Shown here piece after piece: positions 10,664 through 21,133 of a stretch of DNA of 64,000 nucleotides. The translations under genes and the position numbers were made by a program. The notes beneath the pieces were generated by a model, which saw only the letters and a list, made by a program, of their open reading frames with translations, did not search any database and was not told the origin of the DNA. Source of the stretch: Gliomastix tumulicola. Its lineage: Eukaryota > Ascomycota > Sordariomycetes > Hypocreales > Bionectriaceae. The stretch lies in NCBI GenBank assembly GCA_001599755.1, contig BCHX01000010.1, forward strand, positions 387,120-451,119, in the 5' to 3' direction. The first letter of the stretch is position 1, and the number at the start of each line of letters is the position of its first letter.

Positions 10664-12052
10664 AGCTCTGCTCCCGAGTCGAAGAGGATGCTTTTCGCAC
10701 ATGCTGAGTCGCAAAGGTCATCTATCACCAGCCGACGTTCCGGTTCCACCCCAGTCTGCAATCCGCCAGTTGCATCAGCATCCGAACGGGCCGCTGCCGC
10801 CAGATATTCTACATCAGCTCCGATCCCGCCACGGCTACCACACAGATCGAGAGCAGACATCCAGGCCACAGCGAAGAAGCGAGAATCTACAAGCCACAAG
10901 ATTCACCCCTCTTTCACCACGCCACTCCGCCGTCCGAGTCCGAGACCACCCCAGAAGTCGCTCGGGGCACCGTTCCGAATGCCGTCCTGGGACTGAATAC
11001 TACACTGGGACCTGACCCTTTTGAGAACGGACTGGCGCAGTCCGAGCGAGAGCCTGCATCACACTTGGCCTCTAGCGACGGTGTCCCGGCCGACAAGGCT
11101 GCCTCGACTTCGCAGGAAGCCGAGATTACACTCGTGGAAGGCTTTGGGCACTTGATACAGCGTTCCCCGACAGATTTGGGCGGCGGCATCGCCGTTCCGA
11201 TGCCCACCCGGCGACTGAGGACACGTCCGGCAAAGCGCCGCCGCCAGCACGACGGATAGCGCAACAGCAACAAGCGACGAGGAGGTACCCACATACAAGC
11301 GACGTCGGGTGGCGGCTTCCGGTGGACTTCGGTGTGATGCACAGCCCACCCCCAGGCCAGCACAGAAGCCCCAGACGCTCAGGGCGCGTGCGTCCGATCA
11401 AAGCACAAGTCGCCGAAGTGCCGGTACTAATGCATCGCCTCTCAATGAGACCCAGGTCACGGACCATGGGGATGCAAGTTACCAGGAGTGGGCACTTCCC
11501 GATGCCGTACTTCAACGAATACAGGTCAACGGCCGGGCGATTCTACAGCTCCAATTCACGTGGGCAACGCCATGTGCATCCCACGAAGCCCCTGCCGCCA
11601 TGCCGAAGGCACAATTGCCGGAACTGCCCAGAACACGCCGCGGGCGCGGTACCAATGCCCGGGCGAGCAAAAAGCCCCCATCGAACGGCGGCACAGAGTG
11701 TGCGGACGCCGGCGATACAGACGGGGAAACCGATATCCACATTGCCGCAAGACTACTCGCTCGGTGGAAAAAATGGACATACCTCCTGGAGTGGGCTGAT
11801 GGCACCACGACCTGGGAACCGAAACGAAACATCCTCGATCGGCAAATGATGGATGACTTCGAGGCTTCATATCGAGGTTTCAATGCAGGTATCGATGTTC
11901 TTGGTTCACGGACCTGGAAGGGTCGTCAGCAGTGGCGCGTACATTGGCATGGCCGCCCTGCTGAAGAGAACTGCTGGGTTGATGGAACATTGATGGATCC
12001 GGAACGGGTGGAAAAGGTTCAGTCATCTGGGTTTGACAACCTTCGTGACTAG
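10664..12052 (+). pseudogene. chromodomain protein, frame broken
   Basis: The C-terminus (11743-12052) holds two chromo-like blocks: LLARWKKWTYLLEWADGTTTWEPKRNIL with DDFEASYRGF, then VLGSRTWKGRQQWRVHWHGRP with NCWVDGTLMDPERVEKV. Chromodomains bind methylated histone tails; pairs of this kind occur in fungal heterochromatin proteins and in some transposon integrases. Upstream is a long polar stretch readable in frame 1 (VAKVIYHQPTFRFHPSLQ at about 10711, then TTPEVARGTVPNAVLG and GLAQSERE), interrupted by TGA at 10705-10707 and TAG at 11257-11259. Reading then shifts to another frame (SATATSDEEVPTYKRRR) that stays open to 12052. I infer a pseudogene, although an unrecognised intron could explain one break. 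No integrase or reverse transcriptase lies beside it. Confidence 0.6.
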
Positions 12053-12536
12053 TACACTGTTTTATTGCTCTATGATCAGAGACTTCCTCCATCCTTACCA
12101 CTCCAATCAGTCTACGGATTCATGACTGTGACTAGTCATACCTAGCCTAGTTCACGTGCCTGTTAACAACATCTGTTTAAACAGTCTTAGCTAGGGAAAT
12201 TAGGTTGAAAGCAATGTGAATTCATCTTAATCATGCGAACTTGGATGTCAAACTACCCATCCGGTTAGCAAGAAATGCGAAGTGGAGTGGGGATCCGAAC
12301 TGGGACCGTGTTAGCTGGCTAACGGCCTGATGGCGTCTATGAGCGTTCAGTCGCAGTCTGCCACAGCGATTGCACACGGCCGACTAGGAACGAGGTGCTA
12401 CCCAGACACCCGCACTTAACCCCAATGAGATGGCCTGCCACCCTCCCGACTACAACGTGAACCCAAGTTCAGGACGGGTTTCAACGCGACCCGGGGTTCC
12501 AGTCTACCCCGAGCCCCCCATGGAAGCATGTACGAA
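12053..12536. other. intergenic with one short dispersed repeat
   Basis: There is no coding pattern. It contains the repeat at 12281-12350, described separately. Confidence 0.45.
12281..12350 (-). repeat. ~70-bp dispersed repeat, copy 1
   Basis: The reverse complement matches 61801-61866 over nearly its whole length. Shared blocks are GACGCCATC-GGCCGTTAGCC, AGCTAA-ACGGTCCC and GTTC-GATCCCCACT. The GTTCGGATCC block resembles a pol III B box, but no tRNA cloverleaf can be drawn. Its nature is unknown. Confidence 0.7.
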
Positions 12537-13042
12537 AAGTTCACAACAGCGAGAACGAATTTTCGAAACAACAGCCACAGCACAGCACCGATACGCCTCT
12601 CTGGAGGGTCAATTGAATAACCTGAAGTCGGACGCATTGCCCAGTGCGTCTTTTGACCATCATGGCGACTTCCTGGCCCCCAGAAGTCGCATGGCCCGCC
12701 GAATTCCGCGAGCACGCCACGAAACCCGGCAAATACCTCAGAGACGCCCTCCTGTCCATTGAGTGCGCTGGAGACTAGCTTGTGCCTGCCGACCTCGTCA
12801 AGTTCATGGCCGTGGGCGCTCTCGCGCTCGTCACCGAGATCCATAATCTCCCCGACCTCGGCACCATCCACGACGCCCTCCAGATGGCAGGTCTGAATCA
12901 AAGGCCGCGGCGGACGACGCGATGCGAGTCCTCCACGACATCAGGACTGAACTCCAACAGGCGGCCAACACGAGCTAGCAGGCGCTGGAAGACATCCCAC
13001 AGAACAACGATGCACAGAACGAGACGAAGACGGCGGCCCCTT
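12537..13042 (+). mobile_element. LINE B 5' relic (5' UTR and start of ORF1)
   Basis: The sequence matches 54976-55480 of full-length LINE B, including CACAACAGCGAGAACGAATTT, the GGAGGGTCAATTGAATA block and the ORF1 start (ATG at 12662, MATSWPPEVAWPAEFREHA). ORF1 is broken by a stop after IECAGD and by frameshifts near 12890. Homology ends at about 13042 (GACGGCGGCCC). A LINE piece that keeps the 5' end but lacks the 3' end cannot arise by simple 5' truncation, so it was cut by later deletion or rearrangement. Confidence 0.9.
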
Positions 13043-13655
13043 GGATAAGACGGTCAAGTAGAATATGCCGATACAAAGCTCTGCCCAGTGACCCGGCCGA
13101 CGCGATAGGGACGCAGGCGCCCCAGAAGGGCACGAAGGGCCGGGGTAAGCAAGCCGCGAGCAAGCTAGAGGCGGCGGGCTAGAAGCAGCCACCGGCGGCG
13201 GCGGTGGGACCTGTTGAGATCCCCATATGGCCGTCGTTTGCATACTGGGGCGCGGGTGGCGAGAAGCCTCTCTGCCCCGGCTTTGGGCTGCCACAGCCGC
13301 AGCTCGCGAGTGCCGAGGAGGAGGTCTCCCGCAGGACGGCGCGGAGGATCGCAAGGGAGGAGCGCCCGCCCACCCACCCCCGTGGCGAGGCGAGACTCGT
13401 CTTTTTTACTCGCGGGGGCCTCGAACGGGGCCTTAGCCGGACCCTCCGCCGCGTCCGACGATTCAGGAAGCGGCTAGAGTGAAGAAGGATGGAATGCTTG
13501 CACAATGTTTGCTTCTCTTTGAATGAGTTGACGAGTAATGCACACGCTACGAAACTCTCCTACGCACATGTCGACCGCTCGCTGTCATACTGTCCTATAA
13601 AGCCCAACCCTTGCACGTGATGTCGAAGTTTTGTATACGATGCCACTCCCCCCGC
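13043..13655. other. GC-rich stretch, no supported gene
   Basis: Several overlapping frames of 70-108 codons are open on both strands (13179-13505), as expected in GC-rich sequence. None shows a domain pattern. Confidence 0.4.
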
Positions 13656-14795
13656 TCATTCCTCCGGCAGTCTTGCTAGGAGGGCCTCTATGGCCTCCAT
13701 AACGGACCGCTCCCGGCCCCCGAGCCGGTCCCTGCCACCCGTTTCAAAGTGGCCTAGCAGTAACTGCCAGCAGCGACGCCGTGACCCCGTACGCCCAAGC
13801 CGCCGCCCAGGCCGTGCCCCGTCCTCCAGGTTCAGCCAGCTGTTATCCCCTCCGTTGATCCACCCCAACACCTCCTCTACCAGCCTGGGCTGGTGCGGCT
13901 CAGTTGCCAACTGCCAGTCACGGAAGAGCTCGTCCAGCACGACCACCGTGCTATAATGCCGGATCGCCTCCATTCGCCCTCGGAGCCCAAGATCGGGCGG
14001 CAGCATCCCGTTGGCGTTCACACACCGGCTGATCTCGTCCGCCTCTTCGTTCTTCCCCAAACCCACCGCTGAATGCACCAGTATATTCACCCACCACAGC
14101 ACTGGGTTGGACCGCACACTCGCATCAGGTTCGCAGAGGGCCGCATATATGAACCCCTGCACCTGGCGAGCTATGTCCTCCTTCATCTCCTCCGGCGAAG
14201 GCGCGGCGGGGAATACCAGCGTATCTACCAACGTGTGCAGCCGCCCCCGCAGCGCCTCCGATAGGCGAAGTCCCATGGTTCCCAAGATCCCTCCTTCGTC
14301 CCTCACGAGCTCCTCCATGGCATCCTCCATCTCATTACGCTGGTCATCCTTGTTTGTACACCACACTAGGAAGCAGATCAGGCTCAGCCACACCGACTGC
14401 AGCCGCCGCCTTCGCCCAACCTGACCGCGGGTCGCCACCAGCGGCGGCAGCGACCCGTCCGCCCCGTCCACACCGACCCGCAGCCGCAGCCGCGCCTCCT
14501 CCGGCCACCGCTCGCTGAGCGCGTCAAGCCCGTCCAGATGGTCCCAGAGCGCTGTGTTGATGGCGGGTCGCACGATGGGATTGACCGTCGTATCCATCCG
14601 CGCCGCCCCAGGCCTCCTTCTAGTTTCTTGCAGAAATTGACCCCAGTCGTCCACGATCAACTCCCACCGATCGTCTCCGAATACCATCGCCCCGCCAGCC
14701 CGATCGAGCCAAACCAGGCAGCTGGATTGCGTCTGCTCGTCTAGGGGCAGCATAGCCTCGCCAAGCGGCAGGCGGATCATCTCGGGGCGAGACAT
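13656..14795 (-). CDS. uncharacterised 379-aa protein, single exon
   Basis: A single long frame runs from ATG 14795 to 13656. The product is mixed charged/hydrophobic and apparently helical: MSRPEMIRLPLGEAMLPLDE at the start, a possible short hydrophobic segment SVWLSLICFLVWC (about 136-148), then EMEDAMEELVRDEGG, PVLWWVNILVHSAVGLGKNEE and a GR/RR-rich stretch before the C-terminal helix VMEAIEALLARLPEE. I do not recognise the family. The frame has no stop, no intron is needed, and codon usage is GC-rich. It sits between a LINE B relic and a non-autonomous LINE derivative, so it may be a repeat-associated or host accessory gene. Its function is unknown. Confidence 0.65.
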   Translation of the reverse strand: MSRPEMIRLPLGEAMLPLDEQTQSSCLVWLDRAGGAMVFGDDRWELIVDDWGQFLQETRRRPGAARMDTTVNPIVRPAINTALWDHLDGLDALSERWPEEARLRLRVGVDGADGSLPPLVATRGQVGRRRRLQSVWLSLICFLVWCTNKDDQRNEMEDAMEELVRDEGGILGTMGLRLSEALRGRLHTLVDTLVFPAAPSPEEMKEDIARQVQGFIYAALCEPDASVRSNPVLWWVNILVHSAVGLGKNEEADEISRCVNANGMLPPDLGLRGRMEAIRHYSTVVVLDELFRDWQLATEPHQPRLVEEVLGWINGGDNSWLNLEDGARPGRRLGRTGSRRRCWQLLLGHFETGGRDRLGGRERSVMEAIEALLARLPEE

Positions 14796-15202
14796 GGTGG
14801 CCTGCCTTACTCTTGTGTGTAAAGCACAAGGGAGCAGCAGAAGCCCTGACGTGCAACGGCAATGTGGGCGCGGGAATGTCCTGCCCTATGGTCTTGCCTG
14901 AAGTGTCATGCAGGGGGTGGGGAAACCAATTGGAACCAAGGAGATCTAGCCATAAAACCGCAGGGATGGAATGGTCTAGCACAAGGAGCAGGGCAGTGCG
15001 GGTGGATAGAGAGATATAGAGACCCCGTCGCCGAGAAAGGGGGAGGAAGAATGGACGAGCAGGTGCAGGTGGAGAGGTCTTGATACGACCACCGTACACC
15101 ACACTCGTCACGTGTACCCCACCCTACCCTTGTCGACAAGGGGGGTTCACCGCCATATTTGTTTCGCTCATCCCTGTCGCGCTTACGTCTTGCACCACTG
15201 AA
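14796..15202. other. intergenic, no recognisable gene
   Basis: This is the region upstream of the 379-aa gene, up to the target-site duplication of the next element. Nothing else is recognised. Confidence 0.4.
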
Positions 15203-15215
15203 GGTAGTCCTGTCG
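15203..15215. repeat. 13-bp target-site duplication, left copy
   Basis: GGTAGTCCTGTCG is repeated exactly at 16236-16248, on either side of the 1.0-kb element. Confidence 0.92.
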
Positions 15216-16235
15216 GACGAAGACATCACAGCGAGAACGAATTTTTGAAACAACAGCCACGCAAAAGAACAAACACTGCAGCCTGCGGTCGCGATAAGCT
15301 TCGACGGGCCATAGCATCTTCCCCCACGATGTTGTGTGTCCATCGGCGCCTCGTCGCGGCCGCAGGCCGGAAAAGAGCGCAAAACCCTACGAGCAAGCCA
15401 CGAAAACAACGCACCCGCCCCCGACCACGCGCCCATACCTGACACCACCACACTTCATGCAGTGCGACGACCGAGACGTCCCGCCACGCCGACATGCCCG
15501 ACAGACCGGTGTATCCCCTCTCATCGACTGCCCGCCAGGCGCTCGGCAGCCAACATACAAAGTCCACACAATACTACAGATTCCAAACAGCATGGATCGC
15601 TGTCGCCCCCCTCCCCCCAACCTTGGTGGCGGAGGCTTGGTCACCCTCCGCCACTCGGCTCGTCGGCTCTGAGGAGGCAGTCGCGAGAGGGCGGGCATAC
15701 CTGGCCGTCTAACATGTCGGAGCGAGCGGAGCATTGCACTACACGGCCAACGTCGTCAGGGGCCGCACACACGGAACACACACAAAGCCACATAGGAACC
15801 CAGCTGGAGGCAACAGAACAAAGGCACACCCAAATCAGAGAACATACAGAATCCTGGGGGCACGAGGAAGGCAATCACACAGGCAAAGCCGATGGCTGGG
15901 GGGAGACTGAAGGTACACGGTCGCACGCATGGTGGCGTTAGCCACCGACATATCCACAATACGCAGACATCATACAGAACGCATTTGGACACAACAAATG
16001 GGAAAATCTGGGGAACAAACAGATTGGAAAATATATGGAGTCTTCAACAGACTGGATGTAATTAGTAGAGAGAAACGGCGGGAAACCTGGGGACAGCTGG
16101 CCTTTTTCCAACAAATAGGCGAAGTGGGGCGTGCACAGGATGGGCGCTTCGGCTGCCAGCCAGGACCTGCCACCGGACATAGCTGCTGGACATGGCGGCT
16201 GCAACCGAGTAGGAATTGAAACTGAAACTGAAACT
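15216..16235 (+). mobile_element. non-autonomous internally deleted LINE derivative, copy 1
   Basis: This 1020-bp element lies between perfect 13-bp duplications. It begins with a 5' end like LINE B (CACAGCGAGAACGAATTTTT, GAAACAACAGCCAC) and keeps a short zinc-knuckle remnant (CACATAGGAACCCAG, AYGHIGTQ-like). It has the LINE B-like GGCTGGGGGGAGACTG block before its 3' region and ends CAACCGAGTAGGAATTGAAACTG followed by a (GAAACT)n tail. No reverse transcriptase or full ORF1 is present; the longest frames (such as 15336-15941) carry no domain. The structure is that of a deletion derivative mobilised in trans by a LINE B-type reverse transcriptase. A homologous full copy lies at 62012-63124 on the other strand. 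Confidence 0.88.
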
Positions 16236-16248
16236 GGTAGTCCTGTCG
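16236..16248. repeat. 13-bp target-site duplication, right copy
   Basis: Identical to 15203-15215. It directly follows the (GAAACT)n tail. Confidence 0.92.
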
Positions 16249-16989
16249 TTCGTTGTCTTATTGTGGGCGTTGCCGGCAAATGAAGTTGACTGCTGGGAGG
16301 GATGTCGTTCTTTACGACGGGGTCAGAGGTGTGGAAGTCGGATGCTAGTTCCTGCGGCCAGTTTGGGTCGCTCCACGTTGTCTTTGAGCGAAGACCCAGG
16401 TCATTGGGTTGCGAGGAGTGGTCTCCAGTTCACTGATGAACTGTGTAACTACCAGCTCCCGCTCCGGGGACCATCTGCTCGACTACCTGATCGTCGTCGT
16501 CCCGCTCCGCCAGGCGTTCCTCCGCGTCTCCGCGCCCCGGGCCACCCTGTCCCCGTACCTGTGGGGGAAGGACGGCGGCCTCGACCGTGACAAATACCAA
16601 CGGCGCCTCGTGCTGCTCGCCTGGCGCCCACACGGCGTGATCAACCCCTAGCGCCCGTACACGACCACCGCAGGGCCTCGGTGAAGACCTCAACCATGGC
16701 TTCAAGCATCAGAAACAGCGCCGGCTCGTCCTCGGCGTCCTTGGGCACCGCGAACGAGGCGTGCACCTGATCCTTCTTCAAACCCCGCAGGTGCACCACG
16801 GCCGATCGGTGGCTGCCGTATCTATGCACGGTGTTAGCTGCCGCCTGGCATCCTTCAGATACCCACTGATAGCTGCCGCAGCGTTTGCAGCGTGATGCCA
16901 GGCCCAAAAGCTTGTGCTTGCCGGGTACACCGTCTAATCACATTGCTGAGGTGTTCGGTCGTCCATGGCTCACTATGGTCGGCTGGCTG
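16249..16989. other. possible gene relics, unassigned
   Basis: On the + strand, 16409-16651 reads LLDYLIVVVPLRQAFLRVSA and TLSPYLWGKDGG. This faintly resembles a region seen in large fungal helicase or recombinase-like subtelomeric proteins; I am not confident. On the - strand, 16641-16907 reads CKRCGSYQWVSEGCQ and VVHLRGLKKDQVHASFAVPK, with a Cys pair but no family I can name. Neither frame has convincing ends. The two overlap only at their tips. Confidence 0.25.
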
Positions 16990-17031
16990 CGCGACTACAA
17001 CCAAGTAGGAATTGAACCTGAACCTGAACCT
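16990..17031 (+). mobile_element. LINE B-type 3'-end stub
   Basis: CTACAACCAAGTAGGAATTG is followed by three GAACCT-type hexamers. This is the 3' terminus of LINE B (compare 60900-60937). Only about 40 bp remain, as expected for an extreme 5' truncation. The following GATTTTG-ACTTGTCTAC also flanks the stub at 22765-22835. Confidence 0.75.
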
Positions 17032-17096
17032 GATTTTGAACTTGTCTACTACAAACTAGTAAGAGATAAATGAACTCGATCGGCCAACCGATGACA

Positions 17097-17698
17097 CTAT
17101 CTTCCGGTCATAATCCACTTCTTCAAAGTTTCTTTATCTGCTCCTCTGACCAAAATATGTATGTGTTCAAGGTCTGGTATGCTCTGTGCAACTGGCAGGT
17201 TCTTGAACCAAAGGATCTCCCATGATTTTGGAGAATCCGTAAAATACCTCTTAATGAATTTTTCAACTGCCACTTCAGACTCAGATGCTAGGTGCCCAGA
17301 CTCCGGGTCATGAGTAAGAGCGATTCGAGACCAAGCGGTTAGATGTGTGACATCTTGTGGCAAGGCATACGGCCAATCGTTCACCTGAACCCAGTAGTCG
17401 GATGTATTTAGGAAGGGGGCATGAGGTCCCGTGTGTACGGAATGGTCTTGCCAACTGGTCGGTAGACGCTTTTGCACCATGTATCTGGCTAAGCTTCCGT
17501 ACTGGGTCTTGATGTTATCTGCCCATCGCATGTATTGGTCTCTATCGGCCCGTTTTCTTTTCCTCAGGGAAGAGTATTGATTGGTATCTATTCACGGTGG
17601 CGAGGGTGAGTAGGTTACTTGAGTACTGCTGGGATAAAGGACTAACCGATCAGCTGTTTTAATTCCTCCCAGCTGTAGTTCGGACCCTCAATGTCCAT
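17097..17698 (-). CDS. DUF3605 family protein (GlcNAc-induced protein 1-like)
   Basis: Two exons, 17698-17647 and 17587-17097, joined across a 59-bp intron (donor GTTAGT, acceptor ATAG) in phase 1, give 180 aa without a stop. The start MDIEGPNYSWEELKQLI is well placed. Family landmarks are YMVQKRLP (about 65), DYWVQVNDWPYALPQDVTHL, WSRIALTHDPESGHL, FIKRYF, WFKNL and LEHIHILV near the C-terminus. DUF3605 proteins are small fungal cytosolic proteins of unknown biochemistry; some relatives were named for induction by N-acetylglucosamine. Length and motif order fit the family, so this looks like one of the few ordinary intact host genes here. Assignment is from motif pattern only. Confidence 0.8.
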
Positions 17699-18244
17699 GT
17701 TGTATCTCAGGCAGACGAGACCTAGATGTTCTGTGTGACTATCTCAACAGACGAGGACGGCCCTAAATACCGAATTGAGTAAGTAGGGTGGGGAAAACAA
17801 TTTCCAGTGTTTGACCTGCTTGAAGCCACGTGGTATCACGTGAGATTAAATTGAGTTTTGAAAGATTATGGTGAGGTTAGACTGCGGGAGCGAGATATAA
17901 TGAAGGTGATAATCCATCGGATGTTAGGTGCAACGAAAGATGGCTTTATGTTGTTGTCGCTTGCATAAGTATGATTAGACGAAGGTCCACCACTGGCCGC
18001 TATGACATTGAATGCCACTTTGATAACAAGGTGTTTCTGGATCTCGTACGACTACCAGCTTCGTTGAGGTATGTTGAGACTCTGAGTCTACAGTGATGCT
18101 TACAGGCCTCTTTCTCTTGTAAATATGACATCTAAATATGTCAATACGCGGGCGCATTTTTATCACTGTGCATACACCTAACGTAGCACCGAGAAATAAA
18201 ATTAGTGGAGGGGCTTCCAAGGCCACGCGTGAGCTATCGGGGTG
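17699..18244. other. intergenic, AT-richer
   Basis: No gene is recognised. This is the likely promoter region of the DUF3605 gene on the - strand. Confidence 0.4.
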
Positions 18245-18631
18245 CTATGCCGTGCAGAATATCCCACCACTTGTACTTTCCAGAGATTTAGACGTTTCGG
18301 TGGCCGGTCCATCCTCCGAGATTGTTGTGCCGGTGGTTTCACATATAGTAGTCGTCTCGTATAATGTAGTGCTAAGCATTTTCGTTTGAATTCCACCAAC
18401 GTATGTTTCTGTGAGGGCTGTACTTCCGTCATAGTCTACCATAGCACTCTGTGTCTGGATGATATGCGGAGAGACAATAATCCGCTTTATAACACTTGTT
18501 TCACAGTGGTGATCTAAGTTAATGTTAGTAATGCTCATTAGCTTGGGATAGACCGACAGACCACTGGAAGCCCCATTAGCGAAGATTATAAATAGCAGTA
18601 ACATAACTTGGATACTAGTGCTAGTTTCCAT
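18245..18631 (-). CDS. possible small secreted Ser/Thr-rich protein
   Basis: A 128-codon frame starts at METSTSIQVMLLLFIIFANG, which looks like a secretion signal with cleavage near ANGASSG. It is followed by a Thr/Ser-rich stretch (STTLYETTTICETTGTT) that could be O-glycosylated. It contains only three cysteines after the signal and ends at GGIFCTA. Frames of this kind are common for fungal cell-surface or secreted proteins, but I recognise no family and the frame could be fortuitous or truncated at its 3' end. Confidence 0.35.
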   Translation of the reverse strand: METSTSIQVMLLLFIIFANGASSGLSVYPKLMSITNINLDHHCETSVIKRIIVSPHIIQTQSAMVDYDGSTALTETYVGGIQTKMLSTTLYETTTICETTGTTISEDGPATETSKSLESTSGGIFCTA

Positions 18632-19198
18632 GTACAGCCTGCTGTCAGCAAAGATTTTCCGAACTACGTCTAGGGCTTTTAACTGAGATTACAAGTCGCG
18701 GCTGCTTTGGGACTTTGTTCTAATGTGGACATGCTTTTCAATGCATTTGAGAGCTTTGCTAAAGTCAGCCAGTAAGTAGGAAAGTGGCTGAAGAGTCATA
18801 CGGGTAACTGGGAATAAGTCTCTTCTGCGCGCCTGTCATGAGTAGCTGGCATCGGCCGATACTAGCCATCATTACGTTAGAGGGCGCAGATTGGTCGACG
18901 GAAAGCAGTCGCTGTATGTGTTGACTCATTTGGGGTCTTCCCCAGATGGAAACGATAGCACGGACTGGTAGGCTGGCGTGCACCGCGTCACGCTGCGCAG
19001 ACGACTTACCATGCCGTGCTGCTCGCTTCCGTCCCACATCCGCCGCGGCTTTGGCTTCATAAGTTGTGTATTTTCGTGGCTTACTGCGTTTGCGCGACTC
19101 TGTGGGAATGCTGGGGTTGACAGTATCTATTGCGCGCGACGAAGAGAATGCGGGAGGTCTGATTCGGCAAGCCTATAGTATTTGGTGGATGGTAATAA
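18632..19198. other. intergenic, no recognisable gene
   Basis: Nothing is recognised up to the start of the 353-bp repeat. Confidence 0.4.
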
Positions 19199-19551
19199 AT
19201 GAATCATGATGAGAGAAAATTCCAAAGCCACCATCTCTTGCCCCTGAGTACTGGTAATATTAAGGGGAAGCAAACGTCCAATCACGTAGTCGAAAATAAC
19301 CCCTGTATGGAGGCGTAAAGACATGGTCGTCTTAATTATGTTTCCCGTACCAAGGTAACGCATGTAGTCAAGATAGATCGACATTCAGGAGCAATCGGAA
19401 TAGTAGCGTTCATGGTCCTCATCTCTCTCACGATGTAAAAAGACAGCATGCACAGATGCGAAAGTATACCCAGGGACAAGCACCGCCTCACTCCCGACTC
19501 GCGACCGGTCGGGCCCACTATTTACTTGATTTGGTGACCGCAAAAATCAAA
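19199..19551 (+). repeat. 353-bp dispersed direct repeat, copy 1
   Basis: It starts ATGAATCATGATGAGAGAAA and ends GATTTGGTGACCGCAAAA. It is highly similar along its whole length to 21732-22085. There is no coding capacity, and no terminal inverted repeat or LTR ends could be defined. The two copies flank the BAH-PHD gene. Confidence 0.9.
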
Positions 19552-19665
19552 GCGGAGCGTGTCGGTTGTCGGCTAAATAGTTCTTCCGGGCTTTGACAGG
19601 AAAGGGAATGCTTGAAGAAAATCTGCGAGCTCGAAGACTTCAACTCTCACCTATGATTGCGCCAC

Positions 19666-21133
19666 ATGCCGTCTACGAAGCGACCACTCCCCAGCGCAGC
19701 AGCTGAGCGTGCCGAGCGCAGCTTCACGATACGGACGAGGCCCCTAGCGCAGGTCGAGACCAGCCAACATTTTCTCGGGACGCGCAAGTCTCGAAGGAGA
19801 GATGAAAATTGCGCGGCAAAATGGTTCCGGCAGATCTGCCCTTTTGAGCCGAAGGGCAAGTTCAAGACAGACGAGACGGTAGATGTAGAGTATCTTGTCG
19901 ATCCCCGTGCTAGCTGGCAGGCTATGACGCACTACAAAAGCTTCGTCTGTAGGTTCTCTTTTTTCTCTTCGCTCCTTCCGCTCGACGCACGCGTTTGGCG
20001 CTGTCCAGTCCCTTTGTCGGTGCCAATATATCAGTCGCCCCTTGTTGCCCAAGCTGACAAAGATAACAAAGGGCGCAAAACAAAATTTCAAACTGGCAAT
20101 TACGTCTACGTCGCAAATGAGGAGACTGTCAAGCGCCAGCGTACTGCGGACAATGCTCCACCCTCTGAGCCGCTGACCGATCATTGGGTCGCTCGAATTT
20201 TGGAGATTCGGGCGCTCGACAGGCAGAACGTTTTCGCACGTATTTTCTGGATGTACTGGCCTGACGAGCTCTCTGCGGGCACGACCGGCGGCCGCAAGTC
20301 GGTCAAAGGACGACAGTCGTATCATGGCGAGCACGAACTTATTGCCTCCAACCACAGTCAGTTTGGCCGGCCTGGTGCGTACATTTCTCTGTGCTGGCTG
20401 ACTCGAAGCAGTGGACGTGATTGATGTGGTCAGCGTCACGAGCCTCGCTGAAGTCAACCAGTGGTCCGAAGCCGACGACGAGGATACTCAGCGCTCGCTG
20501 TACTGGAGACAAGTCCTCAACGTCCACACCATGCAGCTATCAGTAAGAAGGACTTTTTGAGCGTACCATACCCTTGGTATCCCAGCTGACGAGGAATAGT
20601 CTGCCCGGCCCATTTGCAAGTGCAATAAACCAGCGCATCCGGATAAGATGCTTCTTTGCTGCCCTAATCAGGAATGTAAAAAGTGGATGCACGACGACTG
20701 TCTCCGTCACGACGCTCTGATGAGGGTCTACAAGCGACTTGGAGAGTCAAAATTCCAGGACATCAAAGGTCACGAGACTGACACAGAGGGAAGAGACGAG
20801 CGCACGATTTTGATCTTGGACCCGGCCTCAGCCCCGTCCCCAACTCTAGCTCCAGCACAGGCCCAAATAGTAGGGGACGTGGCTGCCGCCGCCGCCACGT
20901 CCGCGGACCTGCCCAAGTTTCCATTGGTCCAGCCATCTGCGTCACAGTCCACAACAGCCGCTAGGACAAGGGCCAAAAGGGAACCTTACCGTGGGCTTTT
21001 TGAAGCTACACTCGACCCGTGCAGCAGCCCATTGGCGTGGCATGTTCGAGACTCTGGAGCCAATGTTACTGGCGGCGTCAAGGAGTGGCGTGAATCAGCG
21101 CGGTGCCTCTTTTGCCACAACTTGCTCGACTGA
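19666..21133 (+). CDS. BAH-PHD chromatin protein (EPR-1/BP1-like)
   Basis: Four exons, 19666-19948, 20054-20374, 20412-20542 and 20600-21133, keep phase and give 422 aa. The BAH domain is read across exons 2-3: FQTGNYVYVANEETV, DHWVARILEIRA, FARIFWMYWPDEL, GRQSYHGEHELIASNH, VDVIDVVSVTSLAEVNQW and LYWRQVLNV. A PHD-type zinc finger follows (CKCNKPAHPDKMLLCC, CKKWMHDDC), then a long Ala/Ser/Pro linker and a final CLFC pair at the C-terminus. The linker between zinc ligands is unusually long. In Neurospora, Fusarium and Magnaporthe, BAH-PHD proteins (EPR-1/BP1) read H3K27me3 and silence facultative heterochromatin. Here I infer a paralogue, not the orthologue. The 37-bp second intron is very short but has a GCTGAC branch and fits the phase. 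The gene lies between two copies of a 353-bp repeat. Confidence 0.82.
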
